Assembly: GCA_009801015.1 (NCBI GenBank)
Contig: VHZZ01001553.1
Coordinates: 117,849-142,434 of the forward strand
Origin: Silene noctiflora
Taxonomy: Eukaryota; Streptophyta; Magnoliopsida; Caryophyllales; Caryophyllaceae
Length of the DNA: 24,586 nucleotides
Reading direction: 5' to 3'
The notes below the pieces were generated by a model. The model did not search any database. It was not told the DNA's origin and was given only the letters and a program-made list of their open reading frames with translations. Positions within the stretch are counted from its first letter, which is position 1, and every line of letters begins with the position of its first letter. Position numbers and translations under genes: made by a program. Shown here in pieces: positions 1 through 11,200 of the stretch.

Positions 1-1
1 G

Positions 2-1492
2 CGTCACGCAAAATGGGTCGAATTTTTACAGTCCTTCCACTTCTCATCGAAGTATAAGGATGGTAAAGACAATGTCGTAGCCGATGCTTTATCTCGCAGG
101 TACTCGTTGTTAGCCGTGTTGGAAGCTCGTTTGCTAGGCTTCGAAGTCTTGAAGTCCTGTTATATTAATGATAAGGACTTTGGGGAATTATTTGATAAGT
201 GCTAATCCGGTGTTCATGGTGAGTTTTTAATTCAAGACGGCTTTCTTTTTAAGGGAAATCGTCTTTGTGTACCAAAGGCATCCGATTCGGGAGTTGTTGA
301 TTCGAGAGGCTCATGGTGGTGGTTTAGCCGGACATTTTGGAGTTGAGAAAACAGTCGACGTATTAAGGGAGCACTTCTTTTGGCCAAAATTGCTCGGGGA
401 TGTAACAAGCATGATAGCGAAGTGTGTGACTTGCAAAATGGCGAAAAGTTCTTATAAGCCGGGCCTTTACACTCCGCTGCCAGTCCCTATGCACCCTTGG
501 GAAGACGTGTCCATGGACTTCATCGTGGCACTTCCCCGCACTCAACGAGGTAGGGACTCGATACTAGTAGTGGTGGATAGATTCTCCAAAATGGCTCATT
601 TTGTGGCGTGTCATAAAACTGATGACGCTAGTAATGTGGCGGACTTGTATTTTCGGGAAGTTGTTCGTCTCCATGGTATTCCTAAGACGATTGTATCGGA
701 TCGTGATTCGAAATTTTTGAGTTATTTTTGGAATACACTATGGAGAAAGGTGGGTACCAAACTTTTGTTTAGCACATCTCATCATCCTCAAACGGATGAG
801 CAAACGGAAGTTACTAATCGAACTTTGGGGGTATTGTTGCGTGATTTGGTTAGCCGTACTCAAAAGGATTGGGACATTAAGCTCGCGCATGCCGAATTTG
901 CGTATAATCGCTCACCTACCTATGCAACGGGCATTCTCCATTTGAGGTGGTATACGGTATTAACCCGTACATGCCACTTGATCTAGTTCCATTTTCAAAG
1001 GACGAGTTAGTCCATAAGGATGCCGAGGCCAAGCTGAAGTCTATGATGAAATTGCATCAGCAAGTTCGGGATCGAATTGAGCATGTTAATACTGTGTATC
1101 AGCGGAAGTCTAATAAGCATCGGAGGCCTCACGTGTTCAAAGAAGGAGATTTGGTGTGGGTGAATTTGCGGAAGAAGCGGTTCCCGAGTAAGCGGAAGAA
1201 TAAACTTATGCCTCGAGCCGAGGGTCCGTATAAAGTGATTCAGCGGGTTAATGATAACGCTTACAAAATTGAGCTTCCCGGAGATTACGGCGTCCACGCT
1301 ACTTTCAACGTGGGGGATCTCTCTCCCTATCTCGACGATGACGGTCTTGCCGAATTGAGGTCAATTCCCTTTAAAGGAGGAAGGGATGATACGGTTGTCG
1401 ATGTCCCAGGTCCATGGGCAAGCTCGAGTGTTGAAGATGGCATTGGTTTGGGTTCGATGGCTCGGTTCGTTTGCATGGTTACGGTGGAATAA
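2..1492 (+). pseudogene. Ty3/gypsy pol 3' portion: end of RNase H, integrase, GPY/F module; frameshifted
   Basis: Reading from base 2, the end of a Ty3-type RNase H is visible (motif VVADALSRR) and runs into a TAA at 203-205. The integrase follows in a second frame from about 267 to 930. Counted from 267, it shows the HHCC zinc ligands H16, H23, C53 and C56, then the catalytic triad D84, D145 and E181 (D,D35E spacing). Near 930 the frame shifts again into a third reading frame, where [14 protein letters not shown] would normally continue. That frame carries the GPY/F module (EGPYKVIQRV) and ends at 1492. No chromodomain follows. The three frames plus one stop mean this copy cannot make a full Pol protein. 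The 5' LTR, gag, protease and RT lie outside the window. Family identity is firm; the lineage within Ty3/gypsy is not resolved. Confidence 0.93.
1373..1386 (+). other. Polypurine tract of the Ty3/gypsy element
   Basis: A run of 14 purines (AAAGGAGGAAGGGA) lies immediately before the TGATACG that opens the LTR. This is the expected position of the primer for plus-strand DNA synthesis. It lies inside the last coding frame of pol. Confidence 0.8.
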
Positions 1493-1908
1493 ACATATGT
1501 ACTCCTGTCAGCACGTTTTATGAATAAGAGGGGAATTAGTATTGTCTTATTTACTTTGGAGTAGTGGAAGGTTGTAATTAGTGGCCTAGATTAATTAGTT
1601 AATTGTCTTAATTAGCTAGTTAAATTCTAGGATTGTTTGAGTCTCTTCGTTTGTCTCGTCAAGGCTATATAAGGCTTTGTTTATCAATAAAGGAAGGCNC
1701 CAGTTGTTTGAACAAAATTCTCTAAACAAATTACTTGTAATTGTCGAGCACAATTCCTGTTATTTCGAGCTTTGCCTAGACGNGTTTCGAAGCTTAGTTC
1801 TTGGGTTCAAGTCAATAGGNNTTGACTTGGTCTNGTAATTCGTCAAGCTATAGGTNTAGTTTGTCGAATATATCCTTGTTTGTTATTTCCGCCGCCAAAC
1901 TCGTATCA
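1387..1908 (+). mobile_element. 3' LTR of the Ty3/gypsy element (522 bp)
   Basis: The LTR opens with TGATACG directly after the polypurine tract and ends with CGTATCA, its exact 7-bp inverted repeat. This gives both boundaries without needing the 5' LTR. Inside are a TATA-like TATATAAG at 1666-1673 and an AATAAA at 1687-1692, candidates for the U3 promoter and the polyadenylation signal. The last pol frame continues about 105 nt into the LTR and stops at 1492. Six ambiguous bases (1699, 1783, 1820, 1821, 1834, 1856) all fall in this LTR. The 5-bp target duplication would be CTTAG at 1909-1913, but the partner copy is off-window. Confidence 0.85.
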
Positions 1909-2713
1909 CTTAGGAAGGACCAAATAGTTCCAAAATACTAACAAAGTAATTGTCATATCTAGGCAAGTGGTGTAGTTATTTGACCCATTTAACTCACCCT
2001 TGTTAGAGGAGACCAATTGGATAAGGAGAGCTGCTGAGATACACACAAGTTAGACTGGAATAGTATATAATGGTTCATGAGTGAATAATAACAGTGCATG
2101 CAGTCATTCTTGAATCTACCTGAATAATTCAACTAATAAATGGCAACCAAAAGTCGATAAATAAACTAGGCTAAGAAGTAAACAATTCTCATCAAAGCAA
2201 ATGTTACGAGGTCGTAGTGTTCTTTTGTAATCTCTATTATTATACTCCCATTTCACAAACTAGCATCATAGGATATGGAACTAGAGTAGAGATCGACTAC
2301 ATACATAGACACCTAATCAAGATTTGCTAAATTACGGGGTCATTTTTTATTTTCAGTTATTCTTACTTGTGACGAAAACGTACTTGTAACTTCTCACAAT
2401 TACCTTCCCTATTCATCATTATTTAAATCGGTTTTGAGAAATCACATCCAAGGATAATTTGTGTATTGTTTCATTATTCCGTATTATTTACTCCGGTCGT
2501 TATGGGTATCATGCTATAGATGCTTTGGATTAGGCAAATTTACTAATTTAGCAATTATACTATTTGTAACACTAACCCATAGGCCATACAAGGTCATCTA
2601 TGCTTACTCCATTGTATTGTACGTAGTAGAAACAACAACTAGTTGGAGTGTTGGGTTATCAGGCATATTCCCTGATTCATCAAACTTACCTCAAGCCATA
2701 ACTGAATTTTTTT
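1909..2713. other. Intergenic, nothing recognised
   Basis: AT-rich sequence with no exon-like conservation. A 90-codon open frame at 2461-2733 has no recognisable domain and overlaps the end of a repeat element, so it is treated as chance. Confidence 0.5.
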
Positions 2714-3120
2714 GGCAAAATAGGGTTATTTGACAAACTAATTGGAGTCTTGGGTTTGGTTTCAAACTATTTAGTACCAATAGGTCCCTGTCGTGTTTTT
2801 TTTTTGTTTTTCCTAGTTTGAGTTAAAACCCCCTACTTAAACTTGCGGCATTACCTTGTTGAAATGAATATTCATTGGGGCACTAGAGGAAGGGGTGAAG
2901 CCGCTAGCTAGATGGACTCATGGCTTTGCCCTTTTTCCACTATTAAGAGTTGCAACTTCGGCAATGGTTGGAAACAAGATAAAGCCGTTGGTTTAACTAA
3001 TGGCTTTACGTAAAATCAGGAAAAATAAAAATAAAAATGCTGACGTGAATTCATTGTCCTCAAATAGTTTGATACCGACCCTAAAACGCCAATTAGTTTC
3101 CCAAAGAACCTCATTTTACC
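2714..3120. mobile_element. Foldback/MITE-like element with ~100-bp imperfect terminal inverted repeats
   Basis: The left arm 2714-2813 and the right arm 3018-3120 are imperfect inverted copies. The left begins GGCAAAATAGGGTTATTTG; the right, reverse-complemented, begins GGTAAAATGAGGTTCTTTG. Both continue through a shared AAACTAATTGG segment, a shared TCAAACTATTT segment and a T-rich stretch ending TCCT. About 200 bp of non-coding core separates the arms, with no transposase frame. Similarity may extend about 10 bp outward on each side. I could not identify a target duplication, so the superfamily is open: long arms would fit a Mutator-like or foldback element. Confidence 0.7.
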
Positions 3121-3797
3121 AAAAATAAATTCGCCATTATTAGTATCATTATATGCATAAGAACATCGGAAGCGAATGAAGGTTTATTAATCAACCAAGG
3201 TATCATATCTTTAGATCAGCAAGCAACCATTCCAGACAAAAGCATGTAATTCTAACAGAGTAGTATTATTTTCCAGTAGACGAGTGGAGATGTGCAGGAG
3301 ATACCTTAGCATGCAATATCTTGCTGTTTTTCGTCAACCACAGATGAATACAGAAACCAAATACTGCTTCCTCAAGCATATCACCAGTCTTGGGAGCAAC
3401 TTACATGATTAGAGTTGATTGTCCCAATTTTCCTAAGTAGTAATCACACATGTAAGTTCAACTTTATAAGCTGCAGATGAACTTTATAATAAGAACACAT
3501 GTATACTTGATGGAAACTTTTGGAATTGAAATTAAGATACCAATTAGACCAATTATTTTACACAGATTAAACAAGTTCTAGGAATAATATAGGATTTCAG
3601 GAAAGTGTTGAAGATTTTTAAGGGTCATGAAAAATAAATACAATCTTCAGAACTTGAACGTCCATACAAAACTTTCAGATCTTCATCTGCATAAATATTC
3701 ATATCAAAGTAGTTTAGTTCATTTCCGTGTCTTCCTCAGTTATCATGGAAATTAACTTCATCCACATTTCAACAAAACCATCCAATGGCCCATGGAC
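3121..3797. other. Intergenic, nothing recognised
   Basis: AT-rich sequence without a supportable gene, RNA gene or repeat. Confidence 0.5.
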
Positions 3798-4225
3798 TAG
3801 GGGGTGATAAATTGATAATCAGACGAGCCTCCGCAGTTAAACCGAGCTAACGCTGGCTCAACTCGGCTCGATAAGCTAGCGAGCACCTCGAACGTGTGTG
3901 ATAAGATAATATCTTAACTTTATTTTATAAAAATATTTATCATGTTTATATCTTTGTATAACCATATCAAATGTGTGTATTGATTTGCCCAATAATAATT
4001 TTATATATAACATCCGAATTTTGTTATTGAAAATATCGAAAGACAAAAAAAAACAATAACTTAGCAATTATATATAGGCTCGGGTTGAGCTCGAATTAAA
4101 GCTCGCGAGCATGGTAATGAGCTCAATTTTTTCAAGATCGGGTAAGCTCGAGATCGAGTTTTGTTTCATGAGCACAAGCCGAGCAAAGCTAAGCTTGGGC
4201 TCGGCTCGGCTCATTATCACCCATA
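3798..4225. mobile_element. hAT-like MITE, GAGCTCG-rich, 428 bp
   Basis: The ends are TAGGGGGTGATAA on the left and TTATCACCCATA on the right, near-perfect inverted copies. They are flanked by CCATGGAC (3790-3797) and TCATGGAC (4226-4233), an 8-bp direct repeat matching at 7 of 8 positions, which is the hAT-type target duplication length. The subterminal zones are packed with GAGCTCG/GGCTCG words on both sides of an AT-rich centre. No transposase is encoded. It shares its architecture with the element at 13991-14478. Confidence 0.8.
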
Positions 4226-4528
4226 TCATGGACATTGCGCTAGTGATCACGGAACTCCTTGTACAAAGATACCGTCATGTCGAAAACATTCAAGAAACAT
4301 GTTTCCTAGCAAAGTTAGCCTAAACACGACATAGATACACAAGGATAAAATAATTCATCCCTGGGTCCAGAACTTCTGGTCTCCCTAATTTCACCACTGC
4401 TATATTACATCCCTAACTATAAAACAAAAGGTTATGTACTCGAGTACTCAACCATGTTAAAAGACTATTTTATCTCAGGATGGATAAGATAATTCATTGT
4501 GTAAGAAACATAAAATCAATTTCGTTAA
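4226..4528. other. Intergenic, nothing recognised
   Basis: Short spacer between two MITE-like elements with no supportable gene. Confidence 0.5.
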
Positions 4529-4729
4529 GGGGGCATTTTATTCAAAGGGTCATAATCGATTGAATGGAACGAGGTATATCGGAGGAATGAATTAAAAGTG
4601 TTTAGGCCTTGGGGTGAATTAAAATCCATCAAATTTCTAACTTCATTCTAAAAAGTCGCAACAAAAGACTAGAACGGGTCAAATTCTTTCCATTCGATTC
4701 CAACTCCCTCCACCAAACACGGTCTCAAG
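4529..4729. mobile_element. Candidate Tourist/PIF-Harbinger-like MITE, ~200 bp
   Basis: The left end starts GGGGGCATTTTATTCAAAGGG and the reverse-complemented right end reads GAGACCGTGTTTGGTGGAGGG. Both continue into an ATCG..AATGGAA segment, consistent with diverged terminal inverted repeats. TAA flanks both sides (4526-4528 and 4730-4732), the 3-bp duplication expected of this group. The arms are considerably eroded, so this is a candidate only. Confidence 0.45.
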
Positions 4730-4765
4730 TAATTGTGTCGGATACTCCCAATATATCAACTCCTA

Positions 4766-4861
4766 CATGCTTACAGGCTACAGTCTATTACTCTTAAGCC
4801 CATTCGCCTATACAGCCATACACATACAAGGCTACAGAATAGACTGCAGATTGTAAGCATG
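4766..4861. repeat. Short imperfect inverted repeat (hairpin)
   Basis: The arm 4766-4789 (CATGCTTACAGGCTACAG...) and the arm 4838-4861 are inverted copies of about 24 nt with about three mismatches. A 48-nt loop separates them. It is about 380 bp downstream of the BOP1 stop codon. Confidence 0.55.
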
Positions 4862-5244
4862 TTGCATGCTACACAAGTACACGACCCTGCATTTGCTTCT
4901 CGGTATATAGCTCAGCACCTTTATTCCCTCTCGGGAGGGGAAATAAGTAATACCTCAACCGCCAATTGAAATAATGATGAATCGGATAATGGTATTTCTA
5001 CCTCTATAAATGGACGCGCAGAAAGGGGCCTTTTTTCCCCTTTACCAAACACAACATTTCAGTATGTGAAGGAAAATCACATTTGAATTAGTTCCTCTGG
5101 TATCAATTTAAGCAGACAATTCAAAGGAAAATTGTAATTATCAAGGAATTGGTAATACATGTGGATTGTCCCAAAAAACGAAAAAATACCAACGCCTACT
5201 AATCTCACAAAATCATATATTGCGTGCAAGAATTTCCATTGGTC
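4862..5244 (-). other. Downstream region of BOP1, probable 3' UTR and polyadenylation zone
   Basis: No gene is seen here. On the minus strand an AATAAA at 4925-4920 lies about 320 nt past the BOP1 stop and is a candidate polyadenylation signal. The UTR end is inferred only. Confidence 0.35.
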
Positions 5245-8200
5245 CTAGTGACAATAAAGTTTAACGATGGAATCAGCGCCAGCAGTAAACAACCAAGGTT
5301 GCCTTGGATGGAACTTGCAGTCCAGAACTCCTGCAAGTACAATTACAACAGAAATTAATAGACGCCATACATTCACTTTTTGAGTGATGATAATTTCAAA
5401 ATTCACAACCCTTTGCCACAACCTTGGCCCACAAGACACCAATTAGTTTGATGACCACCATCCCATGGAATTACAACATTTCATATTTGAATAAAGGTGA
5501 TATTACTGGCTTCGAATGATAAGAACGATTATATTTTTGTATGATCACCCAAAACCCAATTTAGAATATGATGTCTTAAAAAAAAGCACTTCTAAACTTA
5601 GGCTCATTGAACTAGAAATATTTTTAGTTCTCTGTTTCTCTCTTCACATAGTTTCGTGACATCAAATCTGCAGTTTAACTAACAAATGATAAGATTTGAA
5701 ATTTGTTCAAGAAACAACGAAGAAAGAAAATTGACATGTGCTAACCTTTTCCTTTGGAACTCGAATGCCCCAGGAATTTTATAAGTGGAACAATGAGAGG
5801 ATCCTTGTTTAGATCTGAATAAACCATGCCATGGTAAACATATGCTTGACCATCCTCAGAGCATGATGCAAATAGAGGATAAGATCGATGGAAGGCCACA
5901 TTTGTGATATCTTTGCTGTGACTCCTGCAAGTATTGAGTGTATTGTGCAAATTACAAAAACAAACATCAGGTCAATGTAGTTACCGTGTCAAACGTCTTC
6001 AGGTAAAACATTCAATAATGGAGAAAAAAATAGAAAGCAGAAAAGAAGTTATAAACCTTTAAAAGGGCTTATATACAATTATTTATAGACCATGCCTTGT
6101 ATGCATTTACTTGTACAATGACATGAAAAAAGGACCCGGGTACAACATGCAGAGATCTTAACAATTTTCCAAAAACAGACATACTTGTATTTTTTATAAG
6201 GTTCTGATGAGAGATCCATATCAAACCAGCACCATTTTCCCTCTCTGCTGCCAACAAGTACATTGTCACCTGCACAAAATCAAGATATACTAAGATACAC
6301 TCACTATTAACTACCACTTGGAGACTAAAAAGACAATACGAATGATTTATAAAAGCTGAAATAACTAATCTATCTATGTGTGCTGCAGAGACAATAATTA
6401 CCGCCAGGATGGATAGCCAGGCAAGAAATTTCTCGCATTTTTGAATCGAGATTCTTGATGAATTTCTCCTTAACTAAATCATATACACGGACATTTTTCT
6501 TTGTTGCGATGAAGAAAATAGAACGAGTTGGATGGAACGCTGTGGCTACTGGAAGCCCATGCAGCTTAAACTCGGCTTTTTTACTGACTTTCTTGGACAG
6601 CTGGTGTAACACCACCCCTCGTGTTTCTCGTGAAAATCAGTCAAGGGAATGCAGAAGAATAAAAAATGTTATGTGTCAAGAATTCAAGATGAATCGCAAC
6701 CAACTTGGTCACTACTACAGCATGATAAATGAAAAAAGCTTCCCATTCAAAGACTAGCTTCAAGCAAAAGCAAGTTAGATCATAACAGAGTTCAAATGGA
6801 AAACATGGTGTGAACACTACCTATGATACCAAACTTGCATAAGAATAGAAGCATGAAATTTGAAGGGGATGCACACAATTAAATAACTAATAATTAATCA
6901 TGCACCACATATACAACAATAAATGACATAATCAATACTCCATCCCACAATGTTCGTATAAGAACCTTTTAGGAGGTCAAATTTCAAAATCTTTGATCAT
7001 TAATAACGTAAATTTACATACAAACTCTCCCGCCATTTTGTATGTTTACTTCCCACTTATAAAATTTCCCTACATAATTTGAGTGGGAACTGGGAACATA
7101 ACATAAAAATGGGGGAAATGGTTAGATTTGTCTTTGAATAACGGATTCATATGCCAACATTTTAATAAATTTTTATCGTACAACGAGTCGACGAAGGATA
7201 GTAGTCAAGATTAACATTGAAGACTGTTAAAACCTCCTATCGTTTTTGATGGAATAAATCAAAATGGCTCACTAAAAGTGGCTGAGCTTCTTGCTCAGTA
7301 GTGGCCCTTTGATGCAGTTCTCGACGCAATTTTCATCTTGGGTCATTCGGAAACAGCATCTTTGTGTGGCTAACACAAGGGTAAGGTTGTGTACATTCAG
7401 CCCCCCTTACCCCACAATTTGCGGGAGCCATTGAGACACAGGGGTAATGTTGTTGTATAATGAGAGAAAAGGTGAGTCACGATAATTCTGGAAGCTGTGA
7501 AAAACAATTAGGCAAACACAGCAAGTCTGAGGGATTACTAATCATAATGGTATACACACTGTGACGAGAGACAAGGCAGAAATAAAAATGGGAATGAGTA
7601 TAACATGTAGAAGCAAAGGATATCAGCTGGCATCACAGTTGAGAAGTAATCTCCTTTCCGATGCCATTCCACTGATGACACAGTCTGCAAAATACAAAAA
7701 CAGTATGTTACAACCTGACTGAACCACTTTCTGATAACAAAATTTCCAGTGAATGGACACAATCAAACAACACAGGTAGAAAGGCAAGGTTACAGAACTG
7801 TACCTTAAAATGATTTAGTCTTACACCTCCATGCTTATCATCAGGAAACCAGCTCACAATGGCTGTCTTACCTACACATATTGAACATGTAAAATATATA
7901 AAACCGAACTGCATAGCACTGACATCGAGCAGAGCCCAAAGAGGATGTCACAGGAGCTGGCGGCTGAAATCAGTAAAATATGCAGCATTACCACTTGCAA
8001 AGCAAAAATGGTATCCCTTTTGAAAAGGACGGGGATGGCTGAAGTAATGCAAACAACATAAATATTCTCCAGAATAATTCTTGAAGTTGTCTAAAAGGTA
8101 TCCTCACAAGAAACGGTGTTAAGAAGAAAAATAACTGCTCATTCGCAGCAGAACAAAACCAGGACTAATAACGGTGTAATAACAAAGTTCAATGACTAAC

Positions 8201-11200
8201 CCGATTCATTTTCAGAATTGAGTTTTCCAAAATGAAAGAGATCTTTGATGTTCTTCTGATCTTCATCACTCCCCAGTCTTGTATCGAAAATAAATACATC
8301 TGGCCCCCTAATATTTTAAGGAAAGAATGACGGTCATTACACTCTGGAGCTTGTCAAATAGGAAGCAAAAGAACAGACAAGAAAGTTAATCATACACGGA
8401 TACTGCCAGGATTAGAAGCTGTGGTGAAGGATTCCATGCAACATGCTTGATAGGATGATCAAACTCCCAAGTACGAATACATCTTCCCGTTGCAACTTCC
8501 CAAACTCGCACAGTCCCGTCACTTGAACCTTCAAAAAAGACAGACAGACACAGGAGTTCAAGTTCATTGGTTATCAAAGCATAGGTCAAATCAATAAATA
8601 AAGTTTAGGCTTCATAGTAGTATGCCAACCTGAAGCAATCCACTGCCCAGAAGTCTCAGGTGAAATCGACACAACTGCACCACTGTGACCCTTGTACTCA
8701 ATATAGCATACCGACGGATAAGGTTTAAGGTCCTTGGCCTTTGGCAGGTCTTTTTTCTTCAAGGTCTCAGGGTCAATATTAAGCTGGATCAAATCAAATG
8801 ACATTATTATTAAAATTTTAGTTTTTCCAAATATATGCAAAAGTAGCTACATAGGCACGCCTATAAATGCAGAAACTTACGCGCTGCCTCCGAACTCTAG
8901 GGCACATATACAGGTCCAAGCAACGCTCCATGCGTTCCACAAGAGCTTTATCATAAGCCGGAATACTTCTCAAAGAATAAAACCTAATGAAATCAAAATA
9001 AAGAAAGAATACCAGCTATTAATAGTATGGAAAAAAAAAACACTGCAGAAGAATAGGACAGATGATATGTATTTAAACATCGGACATACCTCCTGGGAAT
9101 AAATTTAGGTCTGTCTTCCTCATACATTAACCCAAACGAATCAATCTCTTCTTGAGCTGGAATGAATTCTAGTGATGGATTGTAAGATTCCTCATGCCCT
9201 AAATGCAGAGCATGTCAGTTCTGGTTCCAGTATTAAAAATCTGCGGGATACAAAGACGCGCACAAAAAGGGTACTCCCTCCGTAATTGAGTGTTCTTCCT
9301 GTTACTATTTTGCACGGTTTTTAGGAAGGAATATAATATAACTACAAAAAAAGTCGAGTAAATAACAGTAAACCCAGCATACTTAAGATCTGATCCCAGC
9401 CATCTTAACACTCAAACCCCACCACCCACCACCCACCACCCACCACCCACCACCCACCACCCACTAGTCCACTACTACCCTGCAACCTTATCACCCATCA
9501 CCAACATGCCTACATGCCTACTTTCCACCACCACCATATCCACCTCTAATTTCTCGCACGACAATCGTCGTCAAGACTGACAAGTTGTGAAAATGAGTTC
9601 ATGGCCAGGTGGGTTGTGATTGGGAGGGCACAAACTGATGGAGGAAGACAGGTAGGGGTGATATGGGGCAGTGAAGCTAGAAAGTAGTTTATGCCGGCCT
9701 AGGATAGTAGATCAGCGAAGGAAGGACAAGGGGGACAAAGTGGCTGAGGTTGGCGCGGGCGGTGGTGAAAAGAATGGCAGTGGGAGGGAGAAGCTTGTAA
9801 ATGGTAGGAGGGGTGGCTAATGGTTAGTCTGGTTGATAGAGGTGAGAGGGATGGCTAATGGTAGGGACACTTTAGGGTTGCACACTTGTACTGTAATCAT
9901 TAATTAGGTTATGTTTATGTTTTAATGAATTATGGTGTTTCAATTTGGATAAATAATGGTATTTTCTGTTATCATATAGGGGCAGTAAGGGCAATTTGAT
10001 AGAGAAAATTCGCCTAAAATGAAAAGCAAAGAAACAGGAAGAATATAGCATTACGTCTTAAAAGAGGATACGGGAAGAACATGACAGAGGAAGTACAATA
10101 TACCAGGCAGTTTTTGTTTTGGCGGAGGGATAAATGACAATCCCTTTGTCTTTTCAAATGAGGCGGGATTATCATCCCATAAGTCATATAAATGTTGCTC
10201 TTCCTTGGGTTCATCAAATTTGATTCTCCCATCTCGGATCGCACGCACCAACTTAGTAATCTGTGAGTTTACAGGACAATGCCAATTGATCGTAGCATTA
10301 ATATAAGCTTTCATTTATAGCATAATGAATATAATGGACAATGGGAGACCAACCTCGAATGATTTACAGAGTATGAAACTGCAGCTATTTTGTTGTTACA
10401 TTATATTCATAAGCTTAAACAACTGGCTCAACAATCAACTAATATGCATATTTGTGAGCTTTTCATCAATATTTGCAGCGATACCGGGGTGAAATTTGTT
10501 GAAGTACTATATTTAAAATTGAATTGTATAAAACTGATAAAAACTTGACAGTACTCCCATTGAAGGTAAAGTAGAAAGGATTTTTGTGCCATCTCTAACC
10601 ACAATTTCTAATCTATTGTAAGAAAAGCTAAATGACATTTATTGATATGTTTGCAATATATAATTCCATCTAAAAGGTTACCTTTCCATCTTTCATAAAC
10701 ACTTTGTCGAATTTCTCACTTAAACAAGCCCGGCAACTGAAAAAGCTCGCGTTGGAAGTGAAGATAAAAAGGATTTGTGGCATCTATAACCAACATTTCG
10801 TATTCATTTAAACAAAAAAACACCCTAATTCATATAGTATAGATAGGTTCACAATCTACAATTGCTTTCCCCTTCATCGTTCACAAAAAACATTGTTGTC
10901 TATCTCAGTTCAATGAGCCACTCTATAAGAGTCTTGACAGTTTGCATTTTTGTGTGCAAATGAGCCTCCATTCTCAAAAACAAGTGTATAAATGTCATAT
11001 GAATTTGTTAGTTCGACCTTAATATAGATAACAGAATACTGATCATCCATAAAAGGTCAATACGAAGGGATGCAAAACACTCGCTGATGAATCTGATTGA
11101 TGTCAGCAGTACAACCATTGTCCACCTAATATACGTAATCAAATAAGAGTGCTGACCTGTTTACTCTCCCATTTAGAGGGAATAAATCGTCTCTTTGGCT

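Noticed and set aside
2461..2733. 90-codon open frame on the plus strand
   Set aside because: No domain, no splice or promoter context, and its end lies inside an inverted-repeat element.
6455..6757. 100-codon plus-strand frame
   Set aside because: Antisense shadow of BOP1 exon 16 and the adjoining intron.
6935..7130. ACTCCATCCCACAATG as a Stowaway MITE end in the AT-AC intron
   Set aside because: No convincing inverted partner or TA duplication was found.
8386..8400. Possible second U12-type donor (GTATCC) at the end of BOP1 exon 12
   Set aside because: Using it breaks the phase with exon 13; the GT two bases after GTATCCGT gives the conserved AVSVGPDVF junction, so an ordinary intron is favoured.
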